A DNA stretch of 64,000 bases from the NCBI GenBank assembly GCA_944387285.1, contig CALXEH010000003.1:1-64000 (forward strand), written 5' to 3'. The translations under genes were made by a program, and so were the position numbers. Shown in pieces: positions 19,002-28,476 of the stretch (the first letter of the stretch is position 1; each line of letters begins with the position of its first letter). The notes below the pieces were generated by a model. That model saw only the letters and a program-made list of their open reading frames with translations. It had not been told where the DNA came from and ran no database searches. Source of the stretch: an uncultured Oscillospiraceae bacterium (GTDB taxonomy: Bacteria > Bacillota > Clostridia > Oscillospirales > Oscillospiraceae).

Positions 19002-20084
19002 ATGAAGAAAGTCAGCATCAAGGACGTCGCCAAGGAGGCCGGGGTCTCACCGACCACCGTTTCATACATCCTGAACAACAACAAAAACGTCTCCATCACG
19101 CCCGAGACCAGAGCGCGGGTGCTGGCTGCATCGGATAAACTCAAATATGTGCCGAGTCAGGCCGCCAAGACCCTCGGCTCCAGCCGCGTAATGGGCAGGA
19201 CGCAGTCCAAAATGATAGGCGTCGTCATCCCGCAGACTGAAGACAGTGTGGACGATGCCTACATCATGCTCAGCAACCCCTTCTACAGCACTTTCCTGAG
19301 CGCGGTGGAATACGAGATGCGCCGCGCCAACTACCACGTCCTCGTGACGGGCACGAACAGGGGCCAGAGCTATATCGAGGTAGTCAAGAGCCGCGCGCTC
19401 GACGGAGTCATCATTATCGGCATATACCCTTCCGAGGACGTTGACGAATACCGCCGCTTCAATATCCCGACCGTGCTGGTGGACTGCTATGGCAGCTCGG
19501 GCGGGGACTTCGTCAGCATCCGCACGGACGACAGGCTCGGCGGGTACATGGCGGCAAAGCACCTGCTCGAGATGGGGCACAGGCGCATAGCCTTCGTCTC
19601 CGGCGAGATAAAGGCCGACGGTGTCAACTACATGCGCTTCCAGGGCTACAGGGACGCGCTGGCGGAATACGGCCTCGATTTTGACAGCGAGCTGGTCTTC
19701 GGCGGCTATGTCGGTTTCAGCTACGGCGCTGAGGCCGCGGCAGCCATAGCGGCGGCCAACAAGTCGGGAGGACGGCGGATCACGGCCGCCTTCGCCACCT
19801 CGGACATCACGGCCATCGGCCTCATAAAGGGCCTGAGCGAGAGCGGCCTGCGCGTGCCGGAGGATATCTCGGTCATAGGCTTCGACGACATTGACTACGC
19901 CGGCATGTGCGTGCCGGGCCTGACGACGATAAGGCAGAATATAATCGAAAAAGGGCACGAGGCGGCAAGGCTGATGATCGATGCGCTCAACGGCAAGAGC
20001 TCGGCAGGTGAGAAGATCATACCCATGCAGCTCGTGGAGAGGGCTTCTGTAAAGAGACTGACAGAGAATGCGGAGGTCGTATGA
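19002..20084 (+). CDS. LacI family transcriptional regulator
   Basis: A 360-residue repressor-type regulator. Residues 3-50 form the LacI helix-turn-helix (IKDVAKEAGVSPTTVSYILN) and hinge, and residues about 65-355 form the periplasmic-binding-like sugar sensor domain, ending with the typical VIGFDDIDYAGMCVPGLTTI segment. It is the first gene of the alpha-glycoside locus and overlaps the GH31 gene by four bases, so it is made with the enzymes it presumably controls. The ATG at 19002 is chosen over an upstream TTG at 18978 because the helix-turn-helix family normally starts at this point; the ribosome site is weak. The inducer is unknown. Confidence 0.9.
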   Translation: MKKVSIKDVAKEAGVSPTTVSYILNNNKNVSITPETRARVLAASDKLKYVPSQAAKTLGSSRVMGRTQSKMIGVVIPQTEDSVDDAYIMLSNPFYSTFLSAVEYEMRRANYHVLVTGTNRGQSYIEVVKSRALDGVIIIGIYPSEDVDEYRRFNIPTVLVDCYGSSGGDFVSIRTDDRLGGYMAAKHLLEMGHRRIAFVSGEIKADGVNYMRFQGYRDALAEYGLDFDSELVFGGYVGFSYGAEAAAAIAAANKSGGRRITAAFATSDITAIGLIKGLSESGLRVPEDISVIGFDDIDYAGMCVPGLTTIRQNIIEKGHEAARLMIDALNGKSSAGEKIIPMQLVERASVKRLTENAEVV

Positions 20085-22735
20085 AGTACAAGCACATTCC
20101 AGGCGGGTTGTTCCCGCACTTCGACTGCGGCTTTGAGCGCCGGCCATACCTGCCGGAGCCTGGAGGCAGGCTCAGCCTGGGCTGCCGCGTGGATGACGGC
20201 TCGGGCCCGCCAGAGCTCGAGATGACCTCCTGCGACGGGACAAAAATGCTCGGCGGCGAGCTGCTGAGCTCTAACGACCTGGGTCAGAAATACTACAAAT
20301 TCGAATTTGAGGCTCCGAAGACGGGCGGCCGGTTCAGCTACCGCTTCGTTTCGGAGAGCGGGGAACGCAGCAAAAGCTACGCCTGCCCGCTGGCGCGCAG
20401 AGCCGGGCTGAGGCTCTTGGACGTCCGGCAGTGCGGAGATGGTTTTTGGAGCGTTTACGAAACGGATACATTGGAGATCGGACTGAAAATTGAGTTGTTC
20501 CCGTGTATCCGTTTAATTTTTACAACTAATTTAAACGTTAAAATAGACGATAATAATGCAAATTCGCAACATATCAGTCGAGAATACGAGTTGGAGGCCG
20601 ACGAGGGGCGGCTCCGGTTGAAGCGCCGGGGCCGGGTACTGTTCGAGCTGGGCGGACAGCTGGAGGCGCTGGTTTCAGAGGGCAGGGCCATGGAGCTGGG
20701 CTTTGAGCTGCGGCTGCCGGGCAGGGCGGCCTACGGTTTCGGCGAGAAATTCGACCGCGTGGACCAGGCGGGGCTCAAGCCGCTGAACTACGTCGTGGAG
20801 CAGTATTCGCACCAGCAGGACAAGAGCTATTTGCCGGTGCCCTTCATGTTCACGGACGCGGGCGTGAGTTTTCTGCAGAGGGGCTTTTCGCGCTCGCTCT
20901 TCGACCTTGGCGGCGGCACGGACGGCCGGATGCTGACGGCGCGCATCTCCTGCCGCTGCCAGGCAGGGGAGAGGCTTTACGAGGCGCTGATAAACGAGGG
21001 CAGCCCAGCCGAGCTCATCCGGGCCTATACGGAGGAGACGGGCGCCCCGGCGCTGCCTCCGGACTGGGCCTTCGGGCCCTGGATATCCTCGAACGGCTGG
21101 AACACCCAGGCCGAGGCCGAGGAACAGCTGCGGCGCCTGGAGGAGACAGCCATACCCGCAACGGTGATGGTGCTCGAGGCCTGGAGCGACGAGGAGACCT
21201 TCTACATATGGAACGACGCCGAGTACGAGCCGCGTGACGACGGCGGGGCCTTCAGGTACGAGGATTTCCGCTTCCGCGAGGACGGGAAGTGGCCGGACCC
21301 CATGGCCTTCGTGAAGGGCCTGGAGCGCGCCGGGCTGAAGCTGGTGCTCTGGCAGATACCGGTCGTAAAGTTTGAGCGGTCGGCGCACGGCGTGCAGCTC
21401 GACCTCGACGAGAAATACGCCATCGAAAACGGGCTGTGCATAAAAAGCGGCGACGGCAGCCCCTACAGAATAACGGAGATGTGGTTCGGCAACTCGCTGA
21501 TGCCGGATTTCACGAATCCGGAGACGCGGCGCTGGTGGTTTGAGAAGCGGCGCTATCTGACGGAGCAGCTGCATGTCGCGGGCTTCAAGACGGACGGCGG
21601 CGAGTTCCTGTTCGAGCCGGAGGCTTGCAGCTCCGACGGGCGCAGGGGCTATGAGCTGCACAACGAGTACCCGCTGCTGTACGAGGGCGCCTACCACGAG
21701 TTCATGGCAGAAACGCTGGGGCCCGGCCGGGGCCTGACCTTCAGCCGGGCGGGCTTTACCGGGGCGCAGAAGTACCCGGCGCATTGGGCGGGCGACCAGG
21801 TGTCGGAGTTTTCCGAGCTGAAGGCCCAGCTCGTCGCCGGCCTTTCGCTGGGACTGACGGGCGTGCCCTTCTGGGGCTTCGACATAGGCGGCTTTGCGGG
21901 GGATTTCCCGACGACGGAGCTGTACCTGCGCTCGGCGGCCTTTGCGGCCTTTGCGCCGATAATGCAGTTCCACTCCGAGCCCAGATACGGCCAGTATTAC
22001 ATGACTGAGCGCGAGCACTGGAACAACGACCGCAGCCCCTGGAACATGGCCGAGGCGAACCGGGACGGGCGCATCGTCCCAATCTACCGGCTATTTGCAA
22101 ACCTGAGGATGAACCTCATGCCGTATATCCTCCAGGAGGCAAGGCACAGCGCCCGGACTTCGCGGCCCATGATGGCGCACCTGGTCTACGATTTTCTGGA
22201 GAGCGACGGCGAGGCGGTGCTGGACATAGAGGACGAGTACATGTTCGGGCGCAGCCTGCTGGTGGCGCCGGTGGTGACGGAAGGCGCCTCGGGCCGGCAG
22301 GTGTATCTGCCCAGGGGACGCTGGCTGGATTTCTGGACGGGCGAGGCCTTTGAAGGCGGCGCGCACATCCGCTGCGAGTGCGGGCTGGACAGGATACCGG
22401 TCTTTGTAAAATACGGCTCGGTGCTGTCGGTGAAGCTGAACGCCGCGATGTGCATGGGCACGACGCAGGCAGAGGGCGCGGCGGGCAACAGCCTGGAGGG
22501 ATATGAAAACTTCGGCTTGCTGGTGTACGGCGGCAGGGCCGCGGCCGGATTCGAGGACGGTGCGGCGGGCAGTTTCAGCCTGTATTGGCGGGAAGGCCGG
22601 CCCGGGATAGAGGGCGAGAGCCGCTGCCCCGTGTGGTTGTTTCTGATGGAGAAGGGCGAGGAACGCCCGGATGGGGAGAAAAGGGCCGCGGGCCGCTTCT
22701 TCGGGCGGGACCTGGCCGGGCTCAGGCTGGATTGA
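20081..22735 (+). CDS. GH31 alpha-glycosidase, cytoplasmic
   Basis: An 884-residue glycoside hydrolase of family 31 (alpha-glucosidase/alpha-xylosidase group). The N-terminal beta-sandwich is followed by a barrel that begins near residue 325 (PPDWAFGPWISSNGWN). The retaining nucleophile is predicted as Asp505 in FKTDGGEF, and the acid/base as Asp572 in HWAGDQ. There is no signal peptide, so it should act on imported oligosaccharides. It overlaps the LacI gene by four bases. An unusually AT-rich patch near 20500-20580 carries an operator-like palindrome inside the coding sequence. The exact linkage cleaved cannot be told. Confidence 0.9.
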   Translation: MKYKHIPGGLFPHFDCGFERRPYLPEPGGRLSLGCRVDDGSGPPELEMTSCDGTKMLGGELLSSNDLGQKYYKFEFEAPKTGGRFSYRFVSESGERSKSYACPLARRAGLRLLDVRQCGDGFWSVYETDTLEIGLKIELFPCIRLIFTTNLNVKIDDNNANSQHISREYELEADEGRLRLKRRGRVLFELGGQLEALVSEGRAMELGFELRLPGRAAYGFGEKFDRVDQAGLKPLNYVVEQYSHQQDKSYLPVPFMFTDAGVSFLQRGFSRSLFDLGGGTDGRMLTARISCRCQAGERLYEALINEGSPAELIRAYTEETGAPALPPDWAFGPWISSNGWNTQAEAEEQLRRLEETAIPATVMVLEAWSDEETFYIWNDAEYEPRDDGGAFRYEDFRFREDGKWPDPMAFVKGLERAGLKLVLWQIPVVKFERSAHGVQLDLDEKYAIENGLCIKSGDGSPYRITEMWFGNSLMPDFTNPETRRWWFEKRRYLTEQLHVAGFKTDGGEFLFEPEACSSDGRRGYELHNEYPLLYEGAYHEFMAETLGPGRGLTFSRAGFTGAQKYPAHWAGDQVSEFSELKAQLVAGLSLGLTGVPFWGFDIGGFAGDFPTTELYLRSAAFAAFAPIMQFHSEPRYGQYYMTEREHWNNDRSPWNMAEANRDGRIVPIYRLFANLRMNLMPYILQEARHSARTSRPMMAHLVYDFLESDGEAVLDIEDEYMFGRSLLVAPVVTEGASGRQVYLPRGRWLDFWTGEAFEGGAHIRCECGLDRIPVFVKYGSVLSVKLNAAMCMGTTQAEGAAGNSLEGYENFGLLVYGGRAAAGFEDGAAGSFSLYWREGRPGIEGESRCPVWLFLMEKGEERPDGEKRAAGRFFGRDLAGLRLD
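20529..20544. promoter_or_regulatory. operator-like palindrome inside GH31 gene
   Basis: ATTTAAACGTTAAAAT is a near-perfect 16-bp palindrome with one mismatched pair, centred on AACGTT like the sites at 18936-18970 and 26745. It lies in an AT-rich island of about 80 bases within a GC-rich gene, where chance occurrence is unlikely. Confidence 0.55.
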
Positions 22736-22754
22736 GAGCTTTGGAGGGGTGGAA

Positions 22755-24566
22755 GTGTCGGAATATTTGGTAACGGGAAACGAATACCTGTCCCTGCCGA
22801 CGATAAGGCAGAGCGACGGGGCCCTGGAGGGCCTGAGCTTCCTGCACATGGGCGCCAAGGGCATGATAGAGCTGCGCGGCGGCGAAGGGCAGCCCCTGCT
22901 GGCGCCCTATGCGGAGGCGGACGGCCTGGACCTGATCGGCTCCGGGCTGGCCTGGGAACGCCTGCACAGCTGGGTGCCGAGGTTCACGGCCGGCAGCGGC
23001 GGTTTTGCGCTGGAGGGCACGCTGCTCGCGCCGATAGGTGAGAGGGGCTTCGGGTACAGGCTGCTGCTCCGCGGAGGGGACAAGGGCGCGCAGTTCAAGC
23101 TGGGCCTGCGCGGCTGCTGGGCCGGGACGCTTCATTCCGTGAACGAGAGCAAGCCGATAGAGGCTGAAAAACACGCCTATGCGAGCGGCTGGAACCACAG
23201 CTTCGTCATGGACATGCGCCCGGGGCTTTCGCTCTTTGCCTTCGCGCCCGCCTTCACCGAGGACAGGGCCGCCTGCCCTGTGCGGGACTGGTTTGAAAAG
23301 CGCGGGGACGAGGTGCGCTTCGGGCTCGGGCTCGAGGGCCGGCTCGGGGCGGGCGAGAGCGTGCAGCTGTGCGTGTGGTTCGGCCTGGGTTTCGAGGAGG
23401 TCTCTGCCTCCACCTCGGCAAAGGAACTGCTGCGCCAGGGCTGGGACGCAGAACTGCAAAAGACCCTCGGCTGGCTGGCGGCCCGGGAGCGCACGGTTGG
23501 CGACGCGAAACTGGACGGGACGCTGAACCTCAACATGTTTTTCAGCTGCTTCTTCGGCGGCGGCCTGACCCTGGATACCGAGGAATTCGTGCTCGTGACC
23601 TCGCGCAGCCCGCGTTACTACGTCAGCGCGGCCTACTGGGACAGGGACAGCCTGCTATGGAGCTTCCCGGCCATACTCCTGGCGGACTCCGGCATGGCGG
23701 CCGAGATGCTGCGCTATGTGTTCACGAGGCAGATAAGGAACGTGGGCATACACAGCCGCTTCATAGACGGCACGCTGCTCGAGCCGGGCTTCGAGCTCGA
23801 CGAGCTGTGCGCCCCGGTCGTAGCGCTGGGCATGTATGTGGAGAAAACAGGCGACAGGGCGATACTCGACGAGGCCTGCGTCAAAAGCGGCATCGACCGC
23901 ATACTCAAGCGCCTGGGAACCAAGCGCAGCCCCGAGGCGGCGCTGTACGAGACTTTCCTGCAGCCCACGGACGACATGCGCAGCTATCCGTATATCTGCT
24001 ACGACAACGTGCTGGTCTGGTACATGCTGCGGAAGATCGACGAGCTGTATCCGGGCAGATGGCCGGGCCTGGCTGAAGAGGCCGGGGCGGTCAGGGCGGC
24101 TATAATGGAGCACTGCGTGAAGGAAAAGGACGGCAAGCCGATGTTTGCCTGGTCGGTGGACCTCAAAGGCGGCTGGGACGTCTACGACGAGCCGCCCGGC
24201 AGCCTTCTGCTGCTGCCTCACTACGGCTTCTGCGGCATGGACGACGAGGTCTGGAAGAACACCGCCGAGGTCATACGGCGGGAGGACTACCCCTATTCCT
24301 TCGCCGCCTGCCCGATAGCCGAGATAGGCTGCCCGCACGCGCCGCACCCCTGGGTGTTGAGCATATCCAACAGCCTGCTCTCGGACAGGAGGGAAGAGGC
24401 CCGGCGGCATCTGGCCCTCTGCTCCATGGACAACGGCATAGCCTGCGAGAGCGTGGACGAATATACGGGCGAGTGCCGGACTGGCGAGGCCTTCGCGACC
24501 TGCGCGGGCTTCCTCGCCTACGCCATAGACAGCGCCTTCGGCGGCCGAAAGCGGGTGATAGAGTGA
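22755..24566 (+). CDS. GH125-like (alpha/alpha)6 glycosidase
   Basis: A 603-residue protein. After an N-terminal domain of about 260 residues comes an (alpha/alpha)6-type region that resembles family GH125, known for exo-alpha-1,6-mannosidases: YWDRDSLLWSF near 295, FELDELCAP, QPTDDMRSY with Asp406/Asp407 where the catalytic acid is expected, and a C-terminal ACESVDEY with Glu565 where the base is expected. The match is from memory of the family, is distant, and does not fix the substrate; in this locus an alpha-glucoside is equally likely. No signal peptide. GTG start at 22755 follows GGAGGGG. It overlaps the GH65 gene by four bases. Confidence 0.7.
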   Translation: MSEYLVTGNEYLSLPTIRQSDGALEGLSFLHMGAKGMIELRGGEGQPLLAPYAEADGLDLIGSGLAWERLHSWVPRFTAGSGGFALEGTLLAPIGERGFGYRLLLRGGDKGAQFKLGLRGCWAGTLHSVNESKPIEAEKHAYASGWNHSFVMDMRPGLSLFAFAPAFTEDRAACPVRDWFEKRGDEVRFGLGLEGRLGAGESVQLCVWFGLGFEEVSASTSAKELLRQGWDAELQKTLGWLAARERTVGDAKLDGTLNLNMFFSCFFGGGLTLDTEEFVLVTSRSPRYYVSAAYWDRDSLLWSFPAILLADSGMAAEMLRYVFTRQIRNVGIHSRFIDGTLLEPGFELDELCAPVVALGMYVEKTGDRAILDEACVKSGIDRILKRLGTKRSPEAALYETFLQPTDDMRSYPYICYDNVLVWYMLRKIDELYPGRWPGLAEEAGAVRAAIMEHCVKEKDGKPMFAWSVDLKGGWDVYDEPPGSLLLLPHYGFCGMDDEVWKNTAEVIRREDYPYSFAACPIAEIGCPHAPHPWVLSISNSLLSDRREEARRHLALCSMDNGIACESVDEYTGECRTGEAFATCAGFLAYAIDSAFGGRKRVIE

Positions 24567-26749
24567 AGATACTGCCCTGGATGATCGAGATATCGGACTG
24601 CGGCGCGGACAGCCGCGAGTTCCGCGAGAGCATATTTTCGCTCGGCAACGGATATATGGGTACCAGGGGCTTCCGGCCCGAGGAGCCCGGGGCGCACAGC
24701 GCCTGGCGCTCGACCTTCATCTCCGGCTTCTTCGAGTACATCCGTCCGGGGATAACGGACATGGTGAACCAGCCGGATTTCTCGGCGGCGGAAATACGCA
24801 TAGCGGGCCGGCCCGTCACGGAGCTGCCGCTCTCGGACTTCCGCCAGAGGCTGTACATGGACTGCGGCCTCGCCGAGTGGGAATACACTGCGCAGGCCGA
24901 GGGCGCGGCGGTGCGAATAAAGGTGGAAAAGTTCCTGAGCATGTCTGAGCGTCACACGGCGGCCATGAGGTTCACGCTCACGCCCGTGAACTCGGCGGTG
25001 GACTGCTCAGTCGCCGTCGGCCTGGACGGGGCCGTCAGGAACCTGCCCATCGCGGATAACCAGCTGCAGGAGAACACCGAATTCGCCCGCATCTGGGGCG
25101 AGGTCAGGACGGAGCCTTTGGAGGGCGGCGGCATGCTCAGGGCGCGGACGCATGTGAGCGGCCGGGCCACGGCCATGTGCTTTTCGGCGCAGGGCCGGGG
25201 CCATGAGCGCAGCTCCAGAGAGCTGGACGGGGAGTATGTCGGCAGCCGCTTTGAGGCCAGGCTGGAGCCGGGCCGGCGCTTGACGGTCGAAAAGCTCGTC
25301 TCCGTCGCCTGCTTCCGGGACGGCCCGGAGCCGGAGCGGCTGGCCTGCGAGGCGCTTAAACGCGCCGCGGCCCGAGGCTTTGAGGGCCTGCTCGAGGACA
25401 CGCAGCTGGCCTGGTCGGAGCTCTGGCAGGATATGGACATAGAACTCACGGGAAGCGCCGAGTGGCAGGGCGCGCTCAGGTACAACATTTTTCAGCTCAT
25501 ACAGTCCACGCCGGAGGGCGACGGCAGGGCCAGCATAGGCGCCAGGGGCCTGACCCACGGCAGATACAAGGGCTGCTACTTCTGGGATACCGAGATCTTC
25601 ATGCTGCCCATGTTCAGCTGCATGCGTCCGGCGGCCGCCCGCAGCCTGCTGGAGTACCGCTACCACACCCTCGACGACGCCGTCAAGAGCGCGGCGGGCT
25701 TCTCGGCAAAGGGCGCCCGCTACTCCTGGATGTCGGCGGATACGGGCTTTGAACAGTGCGAGACCTGGGACACCGGCTGCTGTGAGATACATATAACGGC
25801 GGATATAGCCTACGCCATAGGCAGCTACTTCGAGCAGACGGGGGACGAGGCCTTCCTGCGCGACTGCGGCTGCGAGATACTCATACAGACGGCCAGGTAT
25901 TGGACCGACCGCTTCAACTACTGCCCGGCGGAGGACAGGTACCATCTGCTGTTCGTGAAGGGCCCTGACGAATACTGCGGCGTGACCTCGGACGACTTCT
26001 ACTCCGTGCGCATGGCGGCGCACAACCTGCGCCTGGCGGCGCGGGCCGTGGGCTTCCTGCAGGAGCGCTTCCCGGAAAAGCTCGCGGAGCTCGGCCTGAA
26101 GCTCGGGCTCGGCGCGGATGAGCCGGGAAAATGGCTCGAGCTGGCCGGCAAGACCTGCGAGCGCTTCGACGAGGAGCGCGGGCTCTGGCTGCAGGACGCC
26201 ACTTTCGAGTACCTGGAGCCCCTGGACATAGCCGCCCACAAGACCGGGAACCTGCCGCTCTACCGGAGCATCAGCTTCGACAGGCTGCAGAGGTACAAGG
26301 TGCTCAAGCAGCCGGCGGTGCTCATGTATATGGCGCTCAGGCCCGGGGAATTCAGCCAGGACGAGCTGCGGGCCGCCTGGGACTATTACGAGCCCCGTAC
26401 CCTGCACGACTCCACCCTGAGTTACGGCATACACGCCCTGCTGGCGGCCAGGCTCGGCCTAGGTGACGCAGCCGTGAGCTACTTTGAAAAGTCGCTCTTC
26501 CTCGACCTGCGGGATGTGATGTCCAGTACCGGCCGCGAGGGCATACACGCCGCCTCGCTGGGCGCGACATGGCAGGCCGTGGTCTTCGGCTTCTGCGGGC
26601 TGACGCTCCGGGACGGGGTCCCCGCCTGCGAGCCCCGGCTGCCGCCGCACATCGGCTCCGTGCGCTTCCACGTCCGCGCAAGAGGCCGCCGCTATAGGAT
26701 AGAATTGTCCCACTTCGGTTCGGTTATCACCGAAATATGCGAACTTTAA
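24563..26749 (+). CDS. GH65 inverting alpha-glucoside phosphorylase
   Basis: A 728-residue enzyme of family 65, which includes maltose, trehalose, kojibiose and nigerose phosphorylases. Residues 1-250 form the beta-sandwich (SLGNGYMGTRG near 23), and the helical barrel holds KGCYFWDTEIF near 335 and KGPDEYCGV with the general acid Glu470. The substrate-contacting segment YKVLKQPAVLMY is present. It would split an imported disaccharide with phosphate, giving beta-glucose 1-phosphate. GTG start at 24563 overlaps the previous stop (GTGA). Its own stop codon lies inside the operator palindrome at 26745. Which disaccharide is used cannot be decided by eye. Confidence 0.88.
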   Translation: MKILPWMIEISDCGADSREFRESIFSLGNGYMGTRGFRPEEPGAHSAWRSTFISGFFEYIRPGITDMVNQPDFSAAEIRIAGRPVTELPLSDFRQRLYMDCGLAEWEYTAQAEGAAVRIKVEKFLSMSERHTAAMRFTLTPVNSAVDCSVAVGLDGAVRNLPIADNQLQENTEFARIWGEVRTEPLEGGGMLRARTHVSGRATAMCFSAQGRGHERSSRELDGEYVGSRFEARLEPGRRLTVEKLVSVACFRDGPEPERLACEALKRAAARGFEGLLEDTQLAWSELWQDMDIELTGSAEWQGALRYNIFQLIQSTPEGDGRASIGARGLTHGRYKGCYFWDTEIFMLPMFSCMRPAAARSLLEYRYHTLDDAVKSAAGFSAKGARYSWMSADTGFEQCETWDTGCCEIHITADIAYAIGSYFEQTGDEAFLRDCGCEILIQTARYWTDRFNYCPAEDRYHLLFVKGPDEYCGVTSDDFYSVRMAAHNLRLAARAVGFLQERFPEKLAELGLKLGLGADEPGKWLELAGKTCERFDEERGLWLQDATFEYLEPLDIAAHKTGNLPLYRSISFDRLQRYKVLKQPAVLMYMALRPGEFSQDELRAAWDYYEPRTLHDSTLSYGIHALLAARLGLGDAAVSYFEKSLFLDLRDVMSSTGREGIHAASLGATWQAVVFGFCGLTLRDGVPACEPRLPPHIGSVRFHVRARGRRYRIELSHFGSVITEICEL

Positions 26750-26756
26750 CGTTAAA
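26745..26756. promoter_or_regulatory. LacI-type operator before transporter genes
   Basis: TTTAACGTTAAA is a perfect 12-bp palindrome centred on AACGTT, matching the sites near the LacI gene. It overlaps the stop of the GH65 gene and stands about 105 bases before the solute-binding protein gene, where an internal promoter would be expected, although I see no good -35/-10 pair. Confidence 0.6.
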
Positions 26757-26861
26757 ATAGCAATTAATTCTCCAAATAACGCTCGACCTGCGCGCGGCCG
26801 CTGCGATATCGGGAGAGTTGATGGATAAAAAACAACACCAAAAGTCAGGAGGAATCAAAAA

Positions 26862-28373
26862 ATGAAAAACTGGAAGAAGCTCTTATCCCTGTGCCTGGCA
26901 CTCGTCATGATGCTGGGCCTGCTGTCCGCCTGCGGCAGCGAGCCGTCGGACACCAGCGCACCGCCTGCCGACGCCACCGACGCTCCGCCGGCCGAGACCG
27001 GAGGCGAGGCTGAAGGCGGCGACGACGTCTACGCCATGGAAGGCGCAGTGACGATAGCCTATCCCGAGGGCGAGACGGCCGAGATCCAGCCCGTGCTCGA
27101 GGCCTTCCGCGTCCAGTACCCGAACATAGAGGTCATTGAGGAGCCCTTCCCCGGCTCGACCGGCGGCGCCTTCAACGAGTATCTCGCCCAGAAGGCCGCG
27201 TCCGGCAGCATGCCCGACCTCATGTGGCTCGACTGGAACGACTTTGCACCCGAGGTCGCCTCCGGCTATGTCTATGACATAAGCGAGATGTTCTTCTCCG
27301 ACCCCGAATCCGAGTATGTGCCCTCCGGCATGACCGACCCCTACACCTACGGCGGCAAGCTCTACGCCCTGCCCTGCCAGATGAACGCCATGGGCATCAC
27401 GATGAACCTCGACATGCTCGACGAGCTGAATATCGAGAAGCCGGGTTACGACTGGACGATGGATGAGTTCATCGAGATCGTCAAGAAGGGCATCACCGCC
27501 GGCACCGTCGGCGCCGCCACGCTCGAGGACCTGGACAACGTCTATTCCGCCCAGGCCGACGGCTGGTGGTATCCCGCCTACGACTTTGTGAACCAGAAGT
27601 TCGACTTCACCAACATGTGGGTCCCGGCCATGAACAGGCTGGCCGAGCTGCGCGAGGTCCCCGGCCTTGAGGCCTGGATCATGCGCTACCCGAAGGAGGA
27701 GGACGGCACCACCTCCATGAACTCCGACTACGTCGCCAAGTTCGGCGAGGCCGGCAAGGACGACAACCACTACACCTTCAAAAACGGCATGGCCCTGCTG
27801 TGCACCAACGCCACCTACAACGACAACTGGATGCGCAACGAGTGCCAGGTGAACTGGGACTACTGGCCGTATCCGCGGGTGGACGCCGATACCCCGACCT
27901 ACACGCCCATCCACGTTGACTGCGCCTACCTCACCAGCACCTGCGCCGACCCGCAGGCCGCCTTCCAGCTGCTCAAGTGGCTGACCTACGGCGTCGAGGG
28001 CAACCTGCAGAGGCTCGACATCTTCGCCGCCCGCAGCGACGGCGAGTTCGCGGGCGAGACCACGACACTGCTCAAGACCTGGTTCATGCCCTGCACGCAG
28101 CATCCGGACGTCGTGGCCAAGTTCAGCGAGAACCCCAACGTCACCGAGGGCCTGGCCGCCCTGTATGAGAGCCTTGAGTATTCCATCCGCGGCGACATCA
28201 ACAAGGTCATCCCGGGCTACAACAACATCTTCAACGACGAGGTCAACGCTCTGCTGAGCTCCGTGCGCGAGGGCAATGCCAGCGCCGCCGAGGTCGCGCC
28301 TCAGATCGACGCCCTGGTGAACGCCGCCCTGGCCGAGCAGCTCGAGGCCTTCAACGCCAAGGTCGGCGGCTGA
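26862..28373 (+). CDS. ABC sugar-binding lipoprotein (family 1)
   Basis: A 503-residue extracellular solute-binding protein of the CUT1 sugar transporter type. A lipoprotein signal with lipobox LLSAC gives a lipidated Cys near residue 25, followed by an acidic Thr/Pro/Ala linker and the binding fold (TIAYPEGETAEIQPVLEAF near 65, then MPDLMWLDWNDFAPEVASG). CAGGAGG lies at a good distance before the ATG. It should capture the oligosaccharide used by the locus and deliver it to a permease pair downstream. A long perfect hairpin separates it from the next gene. Confidence 0.9.
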   Translation: MKNWKKLLSLCLALVMMLGLLSACGSEPSDTSAPPADATDAPPAETGGEAEGGDDVYAMEGAVTIAYPEGETAEIQPVLEAFRVQYPNIEVIEEPFPGSTGGAFNEYLAQKAASGSMPDLMWLDWNDFAPEVASGYVYDISEMFFSDPESEYVPSGMTDPYTYGGKLYALPCQMNAMGITMNLDMLDELNIEKPGYDWTMDEFIEIVKKGITAGTVGAATLEDLDNVYSAQADGWWYPAYDFVNQKFDFTNMWVPAMNRLAELREVPGLEAWIMRYPKEEDGTTSMNSDYVAKFGEAGKDDNHYTFKNGMALLCTNATYNDNWMRNECQVNWDYWPYPRVDADTPTYTPIHVDCAYLTSTCADPQAAFQLLKWLTYGVEGNLQRLDIFAARSDGEFAGETTTLLKTWFMPCTQHPDVVAKFSENPNVTEGLAALYESLEYSIRGDINKVIPGYNNIFNDEVNALLSSVREGNASAAEVAPQIDALVNAALAEQLEAFNAKVGG

Positions 28374-28410
28374 GCCAGCCGGCCGGGCACTAAGCATACG
28401 GCATAACTGA

Positions 28411-28446
28411 GCCTGCCGTCACAGCCTTGCGGCTGTGACGGCAGGC
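28411..28446 (+). promoter_or_regulatory. 16-bp perfect intercistronic hairpin
   Basis: GCCTGCCGTCACAGCC at 28411-28426 pairs without mismatch with 28431-28446 around a TTGC loop. No T-run follows, so it is not an ordinary terminator. Its place after a highly expressed binding-protein gene fits an RNA 3'-end stabiliser that lets the binding protein outnumber the permeases, as known for the maltose operon; this role is inferred. Confidence 0.75.
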
Positions 28447-28476
28447 GGACGGATAAGTTTCGGGGAGGGTGTGAGC

